Shown here: piece by piece, positions 1-8,806 of the stretch
Layout of the letters: each line of letters starts with the position of its first letter
Position numbering within the stretch: the first letter of the stretch is position 1
From: Bacillota bacterium
GTDB lineage: Bacteria > Bacillota > Clostridia > Lachnospirales > Lachnospiraceae
Direction of reading: 5' to 3'
Assembly: GCA_023460575.1 (NCBI GenBank)
Contig: JAEWPQ010000008.1
Coordinates: forward strand, 1-25,386
Length of the DNA stretch: 25,386 nt
The notes under the pieces: generated by a model
What the model was told of the DNA's origin: nothing
Seen by the model: the letters and a program-made list of their open reading frames with translations, nothing else
The model's database searches: none
Translations under genes and position numbers: made by a program

Positions 1-551
1 GCAAAATTGCGCAGAGCAGTCACATCGCAGGGTTTTCCTACAAATGCATATGTTTCATCCCCATTTAAATAATCATTTATATCCCATAACGGAGCCGAAG
101 CCGAGTATCTTGAACCACAGCAGTCCATTAATTCTTCCCGTGTTCTGCTTAAGGAGGTCTTCGTACCGATTGGGTTGTCCGGATCCATTTTCGTCTGTAT
201 AATTCCATCCACCATTTTGTTATCCAGCAAAAATAAACATAATGAAGTCAGAACACCTCCGCTGGAGGCCTCAAACCAGATAGACTCATCTGTCGAATGT
301 GACAGATAGACACCGGTATTTTGCCCCCATACACTCCCCTTTTCCAACTCCCTGCACTGTATTCCACCAGCCGGACAAACTTTATCACAAAATGAGTGAA
401 ATGCCTTATCATTGCTGACAGCGTTAAAAAATCCTTTCTTATCTTTTTCCCATTGGCCTTTCTTTTGTGATATGCACAATCCGCAGCCTGAACAGAATTC
501 CGTGTACATCTCATCACTCCCGGCATAAACTGTATTTTCCTGTCTGATCAA
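1..551 (-). CDS. FrhB/FdhB-family iron-sulfur flavoprotein, third copy (3' end beyond window)
   Basis: Only the first 183 codons are present; the gene runs off the left edge. The N-terminus holds a ferredoxin-like cysteine set, CSGCGLC (C20, C23, C26) and CDKVCP (C55, C59). It is followed by the FrhB_FdhB N-terminal signature (EASSGGVLTSL; later FVGKPCDVTALRN, matching the GTPCQ motif of the two relatives in this window). The family is named for the F420-hydrogenase beta subunit, but bacterial polysaccharide-locus members have no proven substrate and nothing here implies F420. I chose the TTG at 551: it forms a TTGA overlap with the stop of the pyruvyl transferase gene and has GGAGG nine bases upstream. 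An in-frame ATG at 509 is the alternative. It is the partner of the pyruvyl-transferase-family gene just upstream. Confidence 0.85.
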   Translation of the reverse strand, partial: MIRQENTVYAGSDEMYTEFCSGCGLCISQKKGQWEKDKKGFFNAVSNDKAFHSFCDKVCPAGGIQCRELEKGSVWGQNTGVYLSHSTDESIWFEASSGGVLTSLCLFLLDNKMVDGIIQTKMDPDNPIGTKTSLSRTREELMDCCGSRYSASAPLWDINDYLNGDETYAFVGKPCDVTALRNF

Positions 552-1747
552 TTTCCTTTTCCTCCATATAGCAGCATCTCAAGGTTATCTTTTAATTGAT
601 TGGTTTTTTCACTTGCCAGCCTGTTACACGCAATGACCTCTTTTTTCAGTTCCGTATGCTTCTCTATCCAGTCCAGGGTTTTTTCTATTGCTGTTTCAGT
701 GGTATCCGAGCATCCATGTATCACCCTGCCATACCCCAGGCTGTCAAATAATCCTTCAAACTTCCGGCTGTAAGAAAACGGGACGCAGGCTACGTTTGCA
801 GAAAATGCCCCGATAGCCGCATGCATGCGTGCCGCAATAAACCCATCCATGCGTGCAATATGAGACTTTACTTCCATAGGTGTGGTAAAATCATCAATCA
901 CAACTAAAGCCGGAAATTCCATTTTTAATGCATATACTGCAATCAGATCATTATCCACATTCTGGGTTTGATAAGACAGAACATGGGGAATTAAAAAAAC
1001 TTTGTATTTTTTCAGGAGACTTCGTATAACCTCCCTGCAATATTTTTGATAATCCACGGTGAGTCCGAATTGATTGTCTCCGGTGTAACCTCCATTCCAC
1101 AGCAGACCGGAGGGATTGAATCCAATGCTTACCATATTATTTTTATGTTCACTTTTTGTATAGGGCAGAGCAAATGCCACATCTGTAGTAAGGACCGGTT
1201 TTCGTCCGCTTATTTTAAACGTATAATCTGCTGATAACTGGTCACGGGCATAAACCTCTTTGCAGCCACTTATGACCTTTACAGCCATATCCCTGACATC
1301 TTTATCATTAAACGGTCCGATTGTCTGGCTTCCAAGCACCAGTGGAATTCCCATATCAATGATTTTCTGTTTTAAACCAGTGCGTACAAAAAAACGCCTG
1401 CGACCATAGATATCTGTAAAACTATCTCCTGCAGTAAAATCAAATACAACATCGCATTCCTTTACCTCAGATGAAATCATGTATTTACCCCAAACCATTT
1501 TATAAAAGCAAAATCCAATGTTTAAATTTTTATAGGTATACTTTGGAAGAAATTCCCTCATACACGTTTTGTAATTTCCTTTTGCTTTTAGAAATTTCTT
1601 TGCCGGAAACGTTGTTATTATGGTTATTTCTATTTTATCTTTCTGCCTTTGTGCGATCTCATCAATGAGATTTAAAAAAGCATAGGAAAGAGCTTCACAG
1701 CCCTTATTGCCTGCATGAAACAGCAAACCTAATATTCCAATTTTCAT
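548..1747 (-). CDS. Polysaccharide pyruvyl transferase family protein (WcaK-like), third copy
   Basis: 399 residues, the usual length for PF04230. The start is the ATG at 1747, preceded by GGGGAG; a GTG at 1771 is in frame but has no ribosome site. Visible signatures are the N-terminal GNKGCEAL loop, a TAGDSFTDIYG segment, GSQTIGPF, ARD and the C-terminal RMHAAIGAF region, all placed as in WcaK/CsaB-type proteins. Characterised members transfer pyruvate from phosphoenolpyruvate to form a ketal on a sugar; the family contains many untested proteins, so the reaction here is inferred. This copy is of the WcaK type and differs from the two NYGSxLQAY-type copies upstream in the operon. It is cytoplasmic, with no membrane segment, and is translationally coupled to the FrhB-family gene that follows. 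Confidence 0.85.
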   Translation of the reverse strand: MKIGILGLLFHAGNKGCEALSYAFLNLIDEIAQRQKDKIEITIITTFPAKKFLKAKGNYKTCMREFLPKYTYKNLNIGFCFYKMVWGKYMISSEVKECDVVFDFTAGDSFTDIYGRRRFFVRTGLKQKIIDMGIPLVLGSQTIGPFNDKDVRDMAVKVISGCKEVYARDQLSADYTFKISGRKPVLTTDVAFALPYTKSEHKNNMVSIGFNPSGLLWNGGYTGDNQFGLTVDYQKYCREVIRSLLKKYKVFLIPHVLSYQTQNVDNDLIAVYALKMEFPALVVIDDFTTPMEVKSHIARMDGFIAARMHAAIGAFSANVACVPFSYSRKFEGLFDSLGYGRVIHGCSDTTETAIEKTLDWIEKHTELKKEVIACNRLASEKTNQLKDNLEMLLYGGKGN

Positions 1748-1771
1748 ATTTATTACTCCCCGGCCTTTCAC

Positions 1772-3202
1772 TTATTTTTTCAGCATCTTAACAATTTCTT
1801 TCCTTTTTATTACCATTATCAATCCAAGTACTGCGATCAAACTGTAACGGATCAACATGTAACTGTAAATTTCTGAAATAATTACCGTAATCAAAACCAC
1901 AAAACAGGATAAGCCTAAAATTCGTTTATTATCATAGACATGACTAAAACCTAAATGCTTCACACAGCAATAATGAAAAAATGCCAGCAGCCCATAGCAG
2001 ACCAGTGTTGTATATCCTGCAGCAACAAATCCGAATATAGGAATAAATATATAATTTAGAACTAAATTCAATACTGCAACCGAGCATGTAGCTGCCATTA
2101 CTGTTTTGGTTTTTTTCAAATACAGCTCCAGCCTCATATATAAAGAATAACAGGCTGTAAAAAATACTCCTGCTGCCACCGATGGAATAACATAAATTCC
2201 GCTGTGATAACTTTCAGGTGCTAAAATGCAGATAATTTCAGGTGCAAATAAAGTACATAATATGGTAAGTCCGGAAAAGAACAAAAGTACCTGATTCCCT
2301 CTGGCTTTGATTGACTGATAATTTTTCCGTTCCATCTGCTGATAAATCCAGGGAGCATAGGATGCATCTACCGCATTCCAGAAAATCAGCATAATACCTG
2401 CCACTGTATAAGCAACATTGTAAACAGCGGTTGCACTTGTATTAATTAATTTACTGATCATGATCCGGTCCGAGCTTGAAAGAACATACATGGACAAATA
2501 GTGGGGAATCAACGGCAGATTAAATTCCAATGCATATTTCCAATAAGCGAATTTTATTTTCCCCTTTGCTTTTATTATTATGAAAATAAAAAAGAAAACA
2601 CCGATGCCTATGGAAACAGACTCAGCTGCTATTACTTTTGTTACGGCCTTATACTGATCGGATGCCATCAGTACACAAACGACCGATAACACGAATGAAA
2701 GTAAGGATGTCACTATGGTAACAGCAGTAATCCCTTTATATTTATACTCAAACCGCTGCTTTCCCATCCAGTAATTATAAGCCGGGGTAAATATAAAGTA
2801 CAAAAGCATGACCGCAATAAGGCTGACAGGCATATCAAACAGAGGATTTAACCACTTGTAAAACAAAAAATAAACACCCATACATAGAAACGTACACAGA
2901 TTAGCCAGGCACATGATGGAATATGTAAACGATTCCCTGTCTTTTTTAAAATCTATCATTCCATTATTAAAAACACCGCTGGCCATATTTAACGTTGCAA
3001 TAATATAGAGCACGCTTTGCCAGGAAGTAAATGTTGAGATGATACCATATTCCGATGATGACATGATTCTGGTAAAAACAGGCCCGCTGATCATGCTCAG
3101 ACCTTTTTGAAAAAATTTAGCAAATATCATCGCCATGGAAGATTTCGCAACCGGAGACATAGCATTCCATTTTTTTTTATATTTCACTAGATAATTCATC
3201 AT
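1772..3202 (-). CDS. wzx: Wzx-type polysaccharide flippase (MOP superfamily)
   Basis: 476 residues made largely of hydrophobic stretches, about 12 to 14 membrane helices, beginning with a short basic N-terminus and the segment SSMAMIFAKFFQKGLSMISG, typical of the Polysacc_synt (PF01943/PF13440) fold. The family exports undecaprenyl-diphosphate-linked repeat units across the cytoplasmic membrane. I start it at the ATG at 3202, which has GAGGAG nine bases upstream; a longer in-frame extension to 3292 has no ribosome site and would run deep into the preceding gene. The chosen start overlaps the end of the polymerase gene by 26 bases. Paired with the adjacent Wzy-like gene, it marks this as a Wzx/Wzy-dependent pathway. 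Confidence 0.9.
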   Translation of the reverse strand: MMNYLVKYKKKWNAMSPVAKSSMAMIFAKFFQKGLSMISGPVFTRIMSSSEYGIISTFTSWQSVLYIIATLNMASGVFNNGMIDFKKDRESFTYSIMCLANLCTFLCMGVYFLFYKWLNPLFDMPVSLIAVMLLYFIFTPAYNYWMGKQRFEYKYKGITAVTIVTSLLSFVLSVVCVLMASDQYKAVTKVIAAESVSIGIGVFFFIFIIIKAKGKIKFAYWKYALEFNLPLIPHYLSMYVLSSSDRIMISKLINTSATAVYNVAYTVAGIMLIFWNAVDASYAPWIYQQMERKNYQSIKARGNQVLLFFSGLTILCTLFAPEIICILAPESYHSGIYVIPSVAAGVFFTACYSLYMRLELYLKKTKTVMAATCSVAVLNLVLNYIFIPIFGFVAAGYTTLVCYGLLAFFHYCCVKHLGFSHVYDNKRILGLSCFVVLITVIISEIYSYMLIRYSLIAVLGLIMVIKRKEIVKMLKK

Positions 3203-4490
3203 TCGCAGGTTCTCCTCGTTTTGTAAGCTGACAATGGACAAAATATAATGATAATATAAGAAACAACATCCTAAAATCATCTGATGCAGCAAAAGACAGA
3301 CCGCTTATAAAGTAAATAAAGACTGTAGTCAGAATCATAAAGCCATATGTACATTTCCTGCCTTTCTCCGCAAGATCACTTTCCATATTTTTCCACAATC
3401 TGGAGATAATACTGATTAACATAAACAAATAACTGATTAAACCTGTCATACCATACCGGTATAGATGTACTAAATATTGGTTTTCAATTGAAGTCTTAAT
3501 CATGCGTTTACCGGTTAAAGTCATAAAGGCATATTCAAACGGGTAATTCGGACCTAATCCGAATAAGATTTTGTCTTTCACTGCATCAAATATCCAGGTA
3601 TATAATAAAAATCTCTGCCCCATCCCACCTGCATTGGAACCAAAGGAATCTGAAATTTCATTTGCAGTTTCATAATCATACAACGCAACAAACATGGAAA
3701 TAAATTGATTTAAAAAATTATATATAACCGGGATATGAATCAGCAGAACCAAAGCCGCTGCTGCTGCCATAACCTGCACAAAATGTTTTTTTATAAATTG
3801 GATCATTCCCGCTTTTAATAACCAGATGAATTGCAGGAAGATTGTACATAAAATAATTGATCTGGTCAGAGTTGCAAGTATATTAAGGAGTACTAACCCG
3901 TAAATAACCGCATATTTTTTTTTATGAACCTCTTCCTGTTGCATTTTCCATACAACAATTGGCAAACACAGCATCAGAAATGCCCCATTATTGGTAAAAT
4001 TTGTACTTGAACCATAGCTTCTGTATAAACCAAATCTGTATCTTTGATATCCGGCAGAACGCACCAGATCCCATATATTAAATCCTGTTAAACACTCAAG
4101 AATTCCCAGAGCTGCATATATGGATAAAAAAAGCAGAAATACATTGATGAACCTATTAATATCCTGTTCTTTCTGCAATAAATTATATATAATAATCAAA
4201 ACCAGACACGTATCAATGATATAACCAATGCCTGTAGAAAATTGTAAATGTATAAAAGAAATAATCCCGGCAATTACAAAATATATAACCGTGGGAATAT
4301 CAATGATCGTATTGGATATAGATAGTTTGCCTTTTCTAAGTATGAGACAGAGAATAAGGACAAATAAAATTACGATCCGATAACTGAATGCACCAAAAAA
4401 ATATAATCTCCTCGGCAGAAACATAACAAGAAATGCGAAAACATCGATGGTGAAATTTTTTAATAAAAATTTATTGCCCATTATAGCCAT
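3177..4490 (-). CDS. wzy: Wzy-like O-antigen/EPS polymerase
   Basis: 437 residues, highly hydrophobic, with about ten or more membrane segments and one large hydrophilic loop near the middle-to-end (around YDYETANEISDSFGSNAGGMGQRFLLYTW). A loop containing the G-x-G-Q-R-F pattern followed by further helices is the usual architecture of the O-antigen ligase/polymerase family (PF04932). Its role would be joining lipid-linked repeat units on the outer face of the membrane. Sequence identity within this family is low, so the call rests on topology and on lying next to a Wzx. I prefer the ATG at 4490 (AGGA eight bases upstream) over the in-frame ATG at 4511; it overlaps the preceding glycosyltransferase by 20 bases. 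Confidence 0.8.
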   Translation of the reverse strand: MAIMGNKFLLKNFTIDVFAFLVMFLPRRLYFFGAFSYRIVILFVLILCLILRKGKLSISNTIIDIPTVIYFVIAGIISFIHLQFSTGIGYIIDTCLVLIIIYNLLQKEQDINRFINVFLLFLSIYAALGILECLTGFNIWDLVRSAGYQRYRFGLYRSYGSSTNFTNNGAFLMLCLPIVVWKMQQEEVHKKKYAVIYGLVLLNILATLTRSIILCTIFLQFIWLLKAGMIQFIKKHFVQVMAAAAALVLLIHIPVIYNFLNQFISMFVALYDYETANEISDSFGSNAGGMGQRFLLYTWIFDAVKDKILFGLGPNYPFEYAFMTLTGKRMIKTSIENQYLVHLYRYGMTGLISYLFMLISIISRLWKNMESDLAEKGRKCTYGFMILTTVFIYFISGLSFAASDDFRMLFLILSLYFVHCQLTKRGEPANDELSSEI

Positions 4491-5367
4491 TACAATTTTC
4501 CTTTTCTTCATATGTAGTTAAAATCTTCAAATAGCTTTTCAGGGAATTGATACAATTTCTATACACAAACCCATTCTTTTTATGACTGCTTTTTAATACA
4601 GCATCCGTGGAGGCATCTTCTTTATGATAAATAGTGATATCAGGACAATATATGGACTTCAGATTATTTTTCATTAAATGCAGGAAAAGAATATCCTCTT
4701 CCATATATAGAAAAGTACTGGGATCCAGCCCTTCAAATCTGGAACTATATTTCTGAGAAAAAACCATAAAGCAGCCATGAATTCCCACATTTTCATGGGA
4801 AACCAGCCGTTCTTCCACAGAATACTGGGGTATATGCTCATGAAATTTTGACATCATCCACCGGTAGTACTTATCAAGACCAAAGAAGTTTAATCTTAAT
4901 AAACGGTAATATCTGCGGATCGAGCGCCTGGCCCCCTGCACCGACAGTAGTTCCTTACGCAGAGGTGAGGAACAGATACTGCCTTCACCGGTAATAATCA
5001 TGGGTCCCAGAACAGCATAATCCGTCTCCTCATATTTCTGCTTTAATTTTTTATAGATCCAGCTCTCAATTAAATGAACATCATTATTCATTAAAACAAG
5101 AAATTCGGGATGAAACTTTTCTTTTGCGTAAGAAAATCCTATATTATTGCCCCGTGCAAATCCAACATTAACATCACTGTGAAGCAAAATTATATCAGCA
5201 TCCAGCCCCAGAATCACATTTAGTTCTCTCCAGGAATCATCCGGGGAACAATTATCAACAATAATTATTTTATAGTTACCCGTATCAATATATCTGCGTA
5301 TGGAAGCCACTGAGCTGATTGTCATATTGATTGCAGTATAGTGAAGAATCACAAAAACAATATCCAT
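4471..5367 (-). CDS. GT2-family glycosyltransferase (rhamnosyltransferase-like)
   Basis: 298 residues with a GT-A fold: an N-terminal nucleotide-binding strand, IIIVDNCSPDDS near residues 34-44, the GFARGNNIGF motif at 69-78 and the LMNNDV metal-binding motif at 92-97. The GFARGNN and NND signatures are those of the WbbL/RfbF-like GT2 subgroup, often dTDP-rhamnose users, but the donor cannot be fixed from sequence and no rhamnose-synthesis genes are in the window. A second conserved block, STFLYMEEDILF, supplies the usual acidic base region. No membrane helices are obvious. It would add one sugar of the repeat unit on the cytoplasmic face. GGTGAG seven bases upstream is a modest ribosome site. 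Confidence 0.85.
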   Translation of the reverse strand: MDIVFVILHYTAINMTISSVASIRRYIDTGNYKIIIVDNCSPDDSWRELNVILGLDADIILLHSDVNVGFARGNNIGFSYAKEKFHPEFLVLMNNDVHLIESWIYKKLKQKYEETDYAVLGPMIITGEGSICSSPLRKELLSVQGARRSIRRYYRLLRLNFFGLDKYYRWMMSKFHEHIPQYSVEERLVSHENVGIHGCFMVFSQKYSSRFEGLDPSTFLYMEEDILFLHLMKNNLKSIYCPDITIYHKEDASTDAVLKSSHKKNGFVYRNCINSLKSYLKILTTYEEKENCNGYNGQ

Positions 5368-5375
5368 AAATTATC

Positions 5376-6581
5376 TCACCGCCTTAAAATCTCATTATAT
5401 ACTTGTTCAAATTTATCTATCTGCCTGTCTATATTATAAATATCAATGGTTTGCAGTATGGAATCAAAATACTTTTTATAACGTTTACGTTCTGCCAGTT
5501 TATCCATTAATTCAGCCAGCTGGCCGGCATCTCCGGCTTCATAAGTTTCCCCGCCATGTGTATTTTCTATAATTTCAGGCATTCCGCCGCAGCGCCCGGC
5601 AATCACCGGCAGACCGTATTTATTCCCCTCTATCAGTACCCGTCCAAACGGCTCCGGCCATACAGAAGGAACGATAAGGATATCACTTTCTTTATATTTT
5701 TCCGCCAGCCTTTCATTGTCAAGCTTTCCACAGAATACAATGCGGGGATTTTGTGCAGCGCATTTTTTCACATATTCCTCCATTTCCCCATTTCCGCAGA
5801 TATTAAGTTCACAATCTTTGTACTGCATGTTTTCAAATGCACGGATCATATGTTCAATACCTTTAAAATACACAAGACGTCCTGCATACATAAACTTAAT
5901 GTGGGGTGATGTACGATCCTGCTTTTCTTTCATGATTGCTTCTGTCTCACTGTGATTTATGGAAACACTGTTAAAAATGCATTTCTTTACTCCGGCACGT
6001 TTAAAACAACCGGCTGCAAGAGAGGTTTCAAGGGTATATCTGGAAGGAGCGGTAACACAGGAAACATATTCTGAAAAGGAACGCATATAGAGCCTGTGTA
6101 TCAGCCGTATGACTGGATTGGCTTTATGGCCATACTGAACCGGTGATACAACAGCGATGTCCCTGATGGTATGTACAATGGGAATTTTATATTTATATGC
6201 AGCTTTCCAGATCAGGTACGACATCCCATAAATAGTATTGGTGTGAACAATATCCGGTTTAAACTCATTGCAGACGAATTCAAAATCTTTACTGCATTTC
6301 CCATTGCAATAGCAGAGTAATTTTTGCTGGATTTTTTCAAATTTACCCACGTTTTTTTTATCATAGCTAAACCGGTACAAATTAAAATCATTGGTTGTGA
6401 ACCGGTATATCTTAACTCCATTATGTATCGCTGTTTCACAATTCCCATCTCTTGAATCCACGCTGTAAATTCCAACCTCATGCCCTTTTTTTACAAGTCC
6501 CTCAGCCAGCAATTTAACACTTTGTTCTGCCCCGCCCTGCATATTAGGATAATAAAATGTATTTACAATTAGAATCCTCAT
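5376..6581 (-). CDS. GT4-family glycosyltransferase
   Basis: 401 residues with a two-domain GT-B layout. The N-terminal acceptor domain begins MRILIVNTFYYP and carries GGAEQSV (residues 16-22). The C-terminal donor domain carries YAGRLVYFKGI (about 232-242) and the retaining-GT4 motif EPFGRVLIE (310-318), in which the two glutamates contact the nucleotide sugar, followed by GLPVIAGRCGGMPEI. It is a soluble or peripheral protein acting on undecaprenyl-linked intermediates. Donor and linkage cannot be told from sequence. It follows the second FrhB-family gene by 33 bases and precedes the GT2 gene by 8, so it is co-transcribed with both. Confidence 0.88.
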   Translation of the reverse strand: MRILIVNTFYYPNMQGGAEQSVKLLAEGLVKKGHEVGIYSVDSRDGNCETAIHNGVKIYRFTTNDFNLYRFSYDKKNVGKFEKIQQKLLCYCNGKCSKDFEFVCNEFKPDIVHTNTIYGMSYLIWKAAYKYKIPIVHTIRDIAVVSPVQYGHKANPVIRLIHRLYMRSFSEYVSCVTAPSRYTLETSLAAGCFKRAGVKKCIFNSVSINHSETEAIMKEKQDRTSPHIKFMYAGRLVYFKGIEHMIRAFENMQYKDCELNICGNGEMEEYVKKCAAQNPRIVFCGKLDNERLAEKYKESDILIVPSVWPEPFGRVLIEGNKYGLPVIAGRCGGMPEIIENTHGGETYEAGDAGQLAELMDKLAERKRYKKYFDSILQTIDIYNIDRQIDKFEQVYNEILRR

Positions 6582-6614
6582 AGTATGTTCCTGTCCCTTT
6601 CATGGGTTTTTTTA

Positions 6615-7649
6615 TTACCGTTTTTTTTCCCGCCGTTTCTTTCGATACAAATGTATGAAAGGAGTTTTTCTTACAACCTTTTTAAGAAGAAACACCACTT
6701 TATATTTCATGCCATAGTTTATATACTTTTTTATGATCGCTTCAAAACCGGTCTGATCATAATCTTTCCAGAATTCATCATAGAGCTTTGGTTTTTCTGT
6801 CTGCCTGCTGAGATTATGCTGGTATTTCATGTATTCCTGGCTTTTCATCTCCTCCAAAAACATTTCCTGGTTCTTTTGTGCCATATCTGACAAGCCCTTT
6901 ACTAATTCCATTCCTTTTTCTGTATTTACCAGCATGAGAGATACACCGTATTTCCATGGTATTGCAGTATTCATGTTTTCAATTCCCCAAAAATCTCCCA
7001 ATGTGATGTCACCTGGTCTGTCCATGTTAGAAAACGGACAGGAAAAACAGGCTTTGGCCGTGATATAACCGGTCATATGCAGACGGGAGAATACAGACAG
7101 TAAAGCCGTATTCTTTAATACCACCCCATTATCAAAACATGCACGGGCCGGGTATGCCTTCCAGCCTTCCGGCTTATAACGGAACGAGTATTCTTTTAAT
7201 CCTGCATGAACCTTTTTTTCCAGCCACTCTTTATAATCGTTCCATACCCGTGTTTTTGGTGTTCCATGACAAATCAAATCAACCGTAAATAGCTGGTCTT
7301 TTGTTATTCCTTCCCTGTCAATATAATTTTTAAGCGCTGCTACCTGGCACGGAGTACCGGAAAATAATACAAAACAGCCATTTTTTAATTGACTGGCGAT
7401 CTCAAAGTAACAATCTTTACAGTCACTTTTCACATATTTAGAACCTTGAAAAATACTGCATTCTTTTGCAGAAGTAACACCCGTGTGCTGCACTTTTAGA
7501 CTGCTTGTCAGTTCAGCACCGTAAATATATTTTTTACGGTTCTTATGTAAGAGCTCAAACGCATTGCAAAGCCCTATAAATCCACCGCCGGAAGTACTTC
7601 TCATCACTTCCGTATCTGTGTTTTTAAAAGCATATACCTGTTTTTTCAT
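6615..7649 (-). CDS. FrhB/FdhB-family protein lacking the ferredoxin domain, second copy
   Basis: 344 residues. It starts directly at the FrhB core (STSGGGFIGLCNAF) and has no CxxCxxC module. It keeps GSKYVKSDCKDCY, the FSGTPCQVAAL motif, DLICHGTP and the CFSCPFSNMDRPGDITLGDF block (PF04422 plus PF04432). A stop lies a few codons upstream in frame, so the missing ferredoxin part is not explained by a wrong start. It follows a pyruvyl-transferase-family gene by 16 bases. The core normally binds FAD and an iron-sulfur cluster; the remaining cysteines could still hold one, but electrons would have to come from another protein. The substrate is unknown, and an F420 role is not supported by anything else here. 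Confidence 0.87.
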   Translation of the reverse strand: MKKQVYAFKNTDTEVMRSTSGGGFIGLCNAFELLHKNRKKYIYGAELTSSLKVQHTGVTSAKECSIFQGSKYVKSDCKDCYFEIASQLKNGCFVLFSGTPCQVAALKNYIDREGITKDQLFTVDLICHGTPKTRVWNDYKEWLEKKVHAGLKEYSFRYKPEGWKAYPARACFDNGVVLKNTALLSVFSRLHMTGYITAKACFSCPFSNMDRPGDITLGDFWGIENMNTAIPWKYGVSLMLVNTEKGMELVKGLSDMAQKNQEMFLEEMKSQEYMKYQHNLSRQTEKPKLYDEFWKDYDQTGFEAIIKKYINYGMKYKVVFLLKKVVRKTPFIHLYRKKRREKKR

Positions 7650-7665
7650 CAGACACCACCAACAA

Positions 7666-8796
7666 TCATGCCATTCCTAAAGCCTTTTTTAAATAAGACT
7701 TTGATTTCATTCTTTTTTCCCTTATTATGTCGTCCACTATGTTCCAGTCTATGGCTTTCATACTTAATAAGTCTCTCACTGTCGCATTTTCTTCCAGCAT
7801 TCTTGGGGATATATGGAGCATATTCTGCAAATCGGTTAACCGGTTCATCTGGTGTGCACCGATTTTAGGAAACAAATAAAATTTCCTGTGATACAGGCAG
7901 CTGAAAATCATACAGTGGAATGAATCTGTAAATACAGCCTCCGCATGTCGAATGACACTGATAAAGTCAGAAGGGGACGCATCCCAGTATTTTATATCAC
8001 CAAATTTTCTATCATATTTATTGATATGTTCATTATCAAGAAAAGGCATTGTCACTATTTTTAAATTGATAAAATCAGCATACATTTCTATTAATTTTCG
8101 CTGCTGCTTTGTCCCTCTTAATAAATAGACAAAGATATATTTTTCCGTAAAACGCCTGGGAGGACAAATATGATCCCAAACAGAACGTTCCGCCAGAAGT
8201 GTGGGATCTAAAACGGTTTCACAGTCTTCTGTTCCCATAATGGAAGAAATCAGATTGCGTCCGCTTTCCTCCCGGCAGGAAACTGCACGAAATGTGTTTA
8301 AATTGTCTCTGATAATTTTTCTCTGTTCTTTTGTAACCTGGTCAATGCCTATACTGGGCGCGTATGCAATTTTTAATTTTCCAGTCTTTACAAATGGCAG
8401 CCAGTAAATGCTGTCTAAAGATGCCAATTCCGGATTCCAGATCTGATCACTGCCGCAGATAAACCCATCGTAGCATTCATTCGCCGAATCAATATAATTC
8501 ACCTTATATCGCTTATCGGATATCTTAAGCTCCTCATCCACAAACTTCTGAAGCGCCCGATTACGGTCCCTTAACTTTTTTGTGCCAAATTTCCACACAA
8601 TCCTGTGAATGGTTTTCCTGATACCAAAGGTCTTGATTTTATGATAAAAATTATCCACGGAGGCTACTTTCCCGCTATACTGATTCAGTATTTCATAATC
8701 AATATTTTCAAATTCATTCATTACACGCTGCAGAGCATATGCCTGCAGTACAGAACCATAGTTGTTTCTCCACCAAGTTAAACCTGCTATTTTCAC
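7666..8796 (-). CDS. Polysaccharide pyruvyl transferase family protein, second copy
   Basis: 376 residues. The start is the GTG at 8796, fixed by AAGGAGG five bases upstream; an in-frame ATG at 8820 would overlap the preceding gene and lacks a ribosome site. Motifs are NYGSVLQAYALQ near the N-terminus, FICGSDQIWNPE, IAYAPSIG, SCREESG and FTDSFHCMIFS, the standard series of the NYGSxLQAYAL branch of PF04230. This branch is common in Clostridia and Bacteroidota polysaccharide loci but is biochemically far less explored than WcaK/Pvg1-type ketal-forming enzymes, so the transferred group should be regarded as open. It is followed 16 bases later by an FrhB-family gene. Confidence 0.87.
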   Translation of the reverse strand: MKIAGLTWWRNNYGSVLQAYALQRVMNEFENIDYEILNQYSGKVASVDNFYHKIKTFGIRKTIHRIVWKFGTKKLRDRNRALQKFVDEELKISDKRYKVNYIDSANECYDGFICGSDQIWNPELASLDSIYWLPFVKTGKLKIAYAPSIGIDQVTKEQRKIIRDNLNTFRAVSCREESGRNLISSIMGTEDCETVLDPTLLAERSVWDHICPPRRFTEKYIFVYLLRGTKQQRKLIEMYADFINLKIVTMPFLDNEHINKYDRKFGDIKYWDASPSDFISVIRHAEAVFTDSFHCMIFSCLYHRKFYLFPKIGAHQMNRLTDLQNMLHISPRMLEENATVRDLLSMKAIDWNIVDDIIREKRMKSKSYLKKALGMA

Positions 8797-8806
8797 GGCA
8801 ACCTCC

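Noticed and set aside
248..526. A 92-codon reading frame on the minus strand with an ATG start
   Set aside because: It overlaps, in another frame, the FrhB-family gene 1-551, whose translation shows clear ferredoxin and FrhB motifs; this frame shows none.
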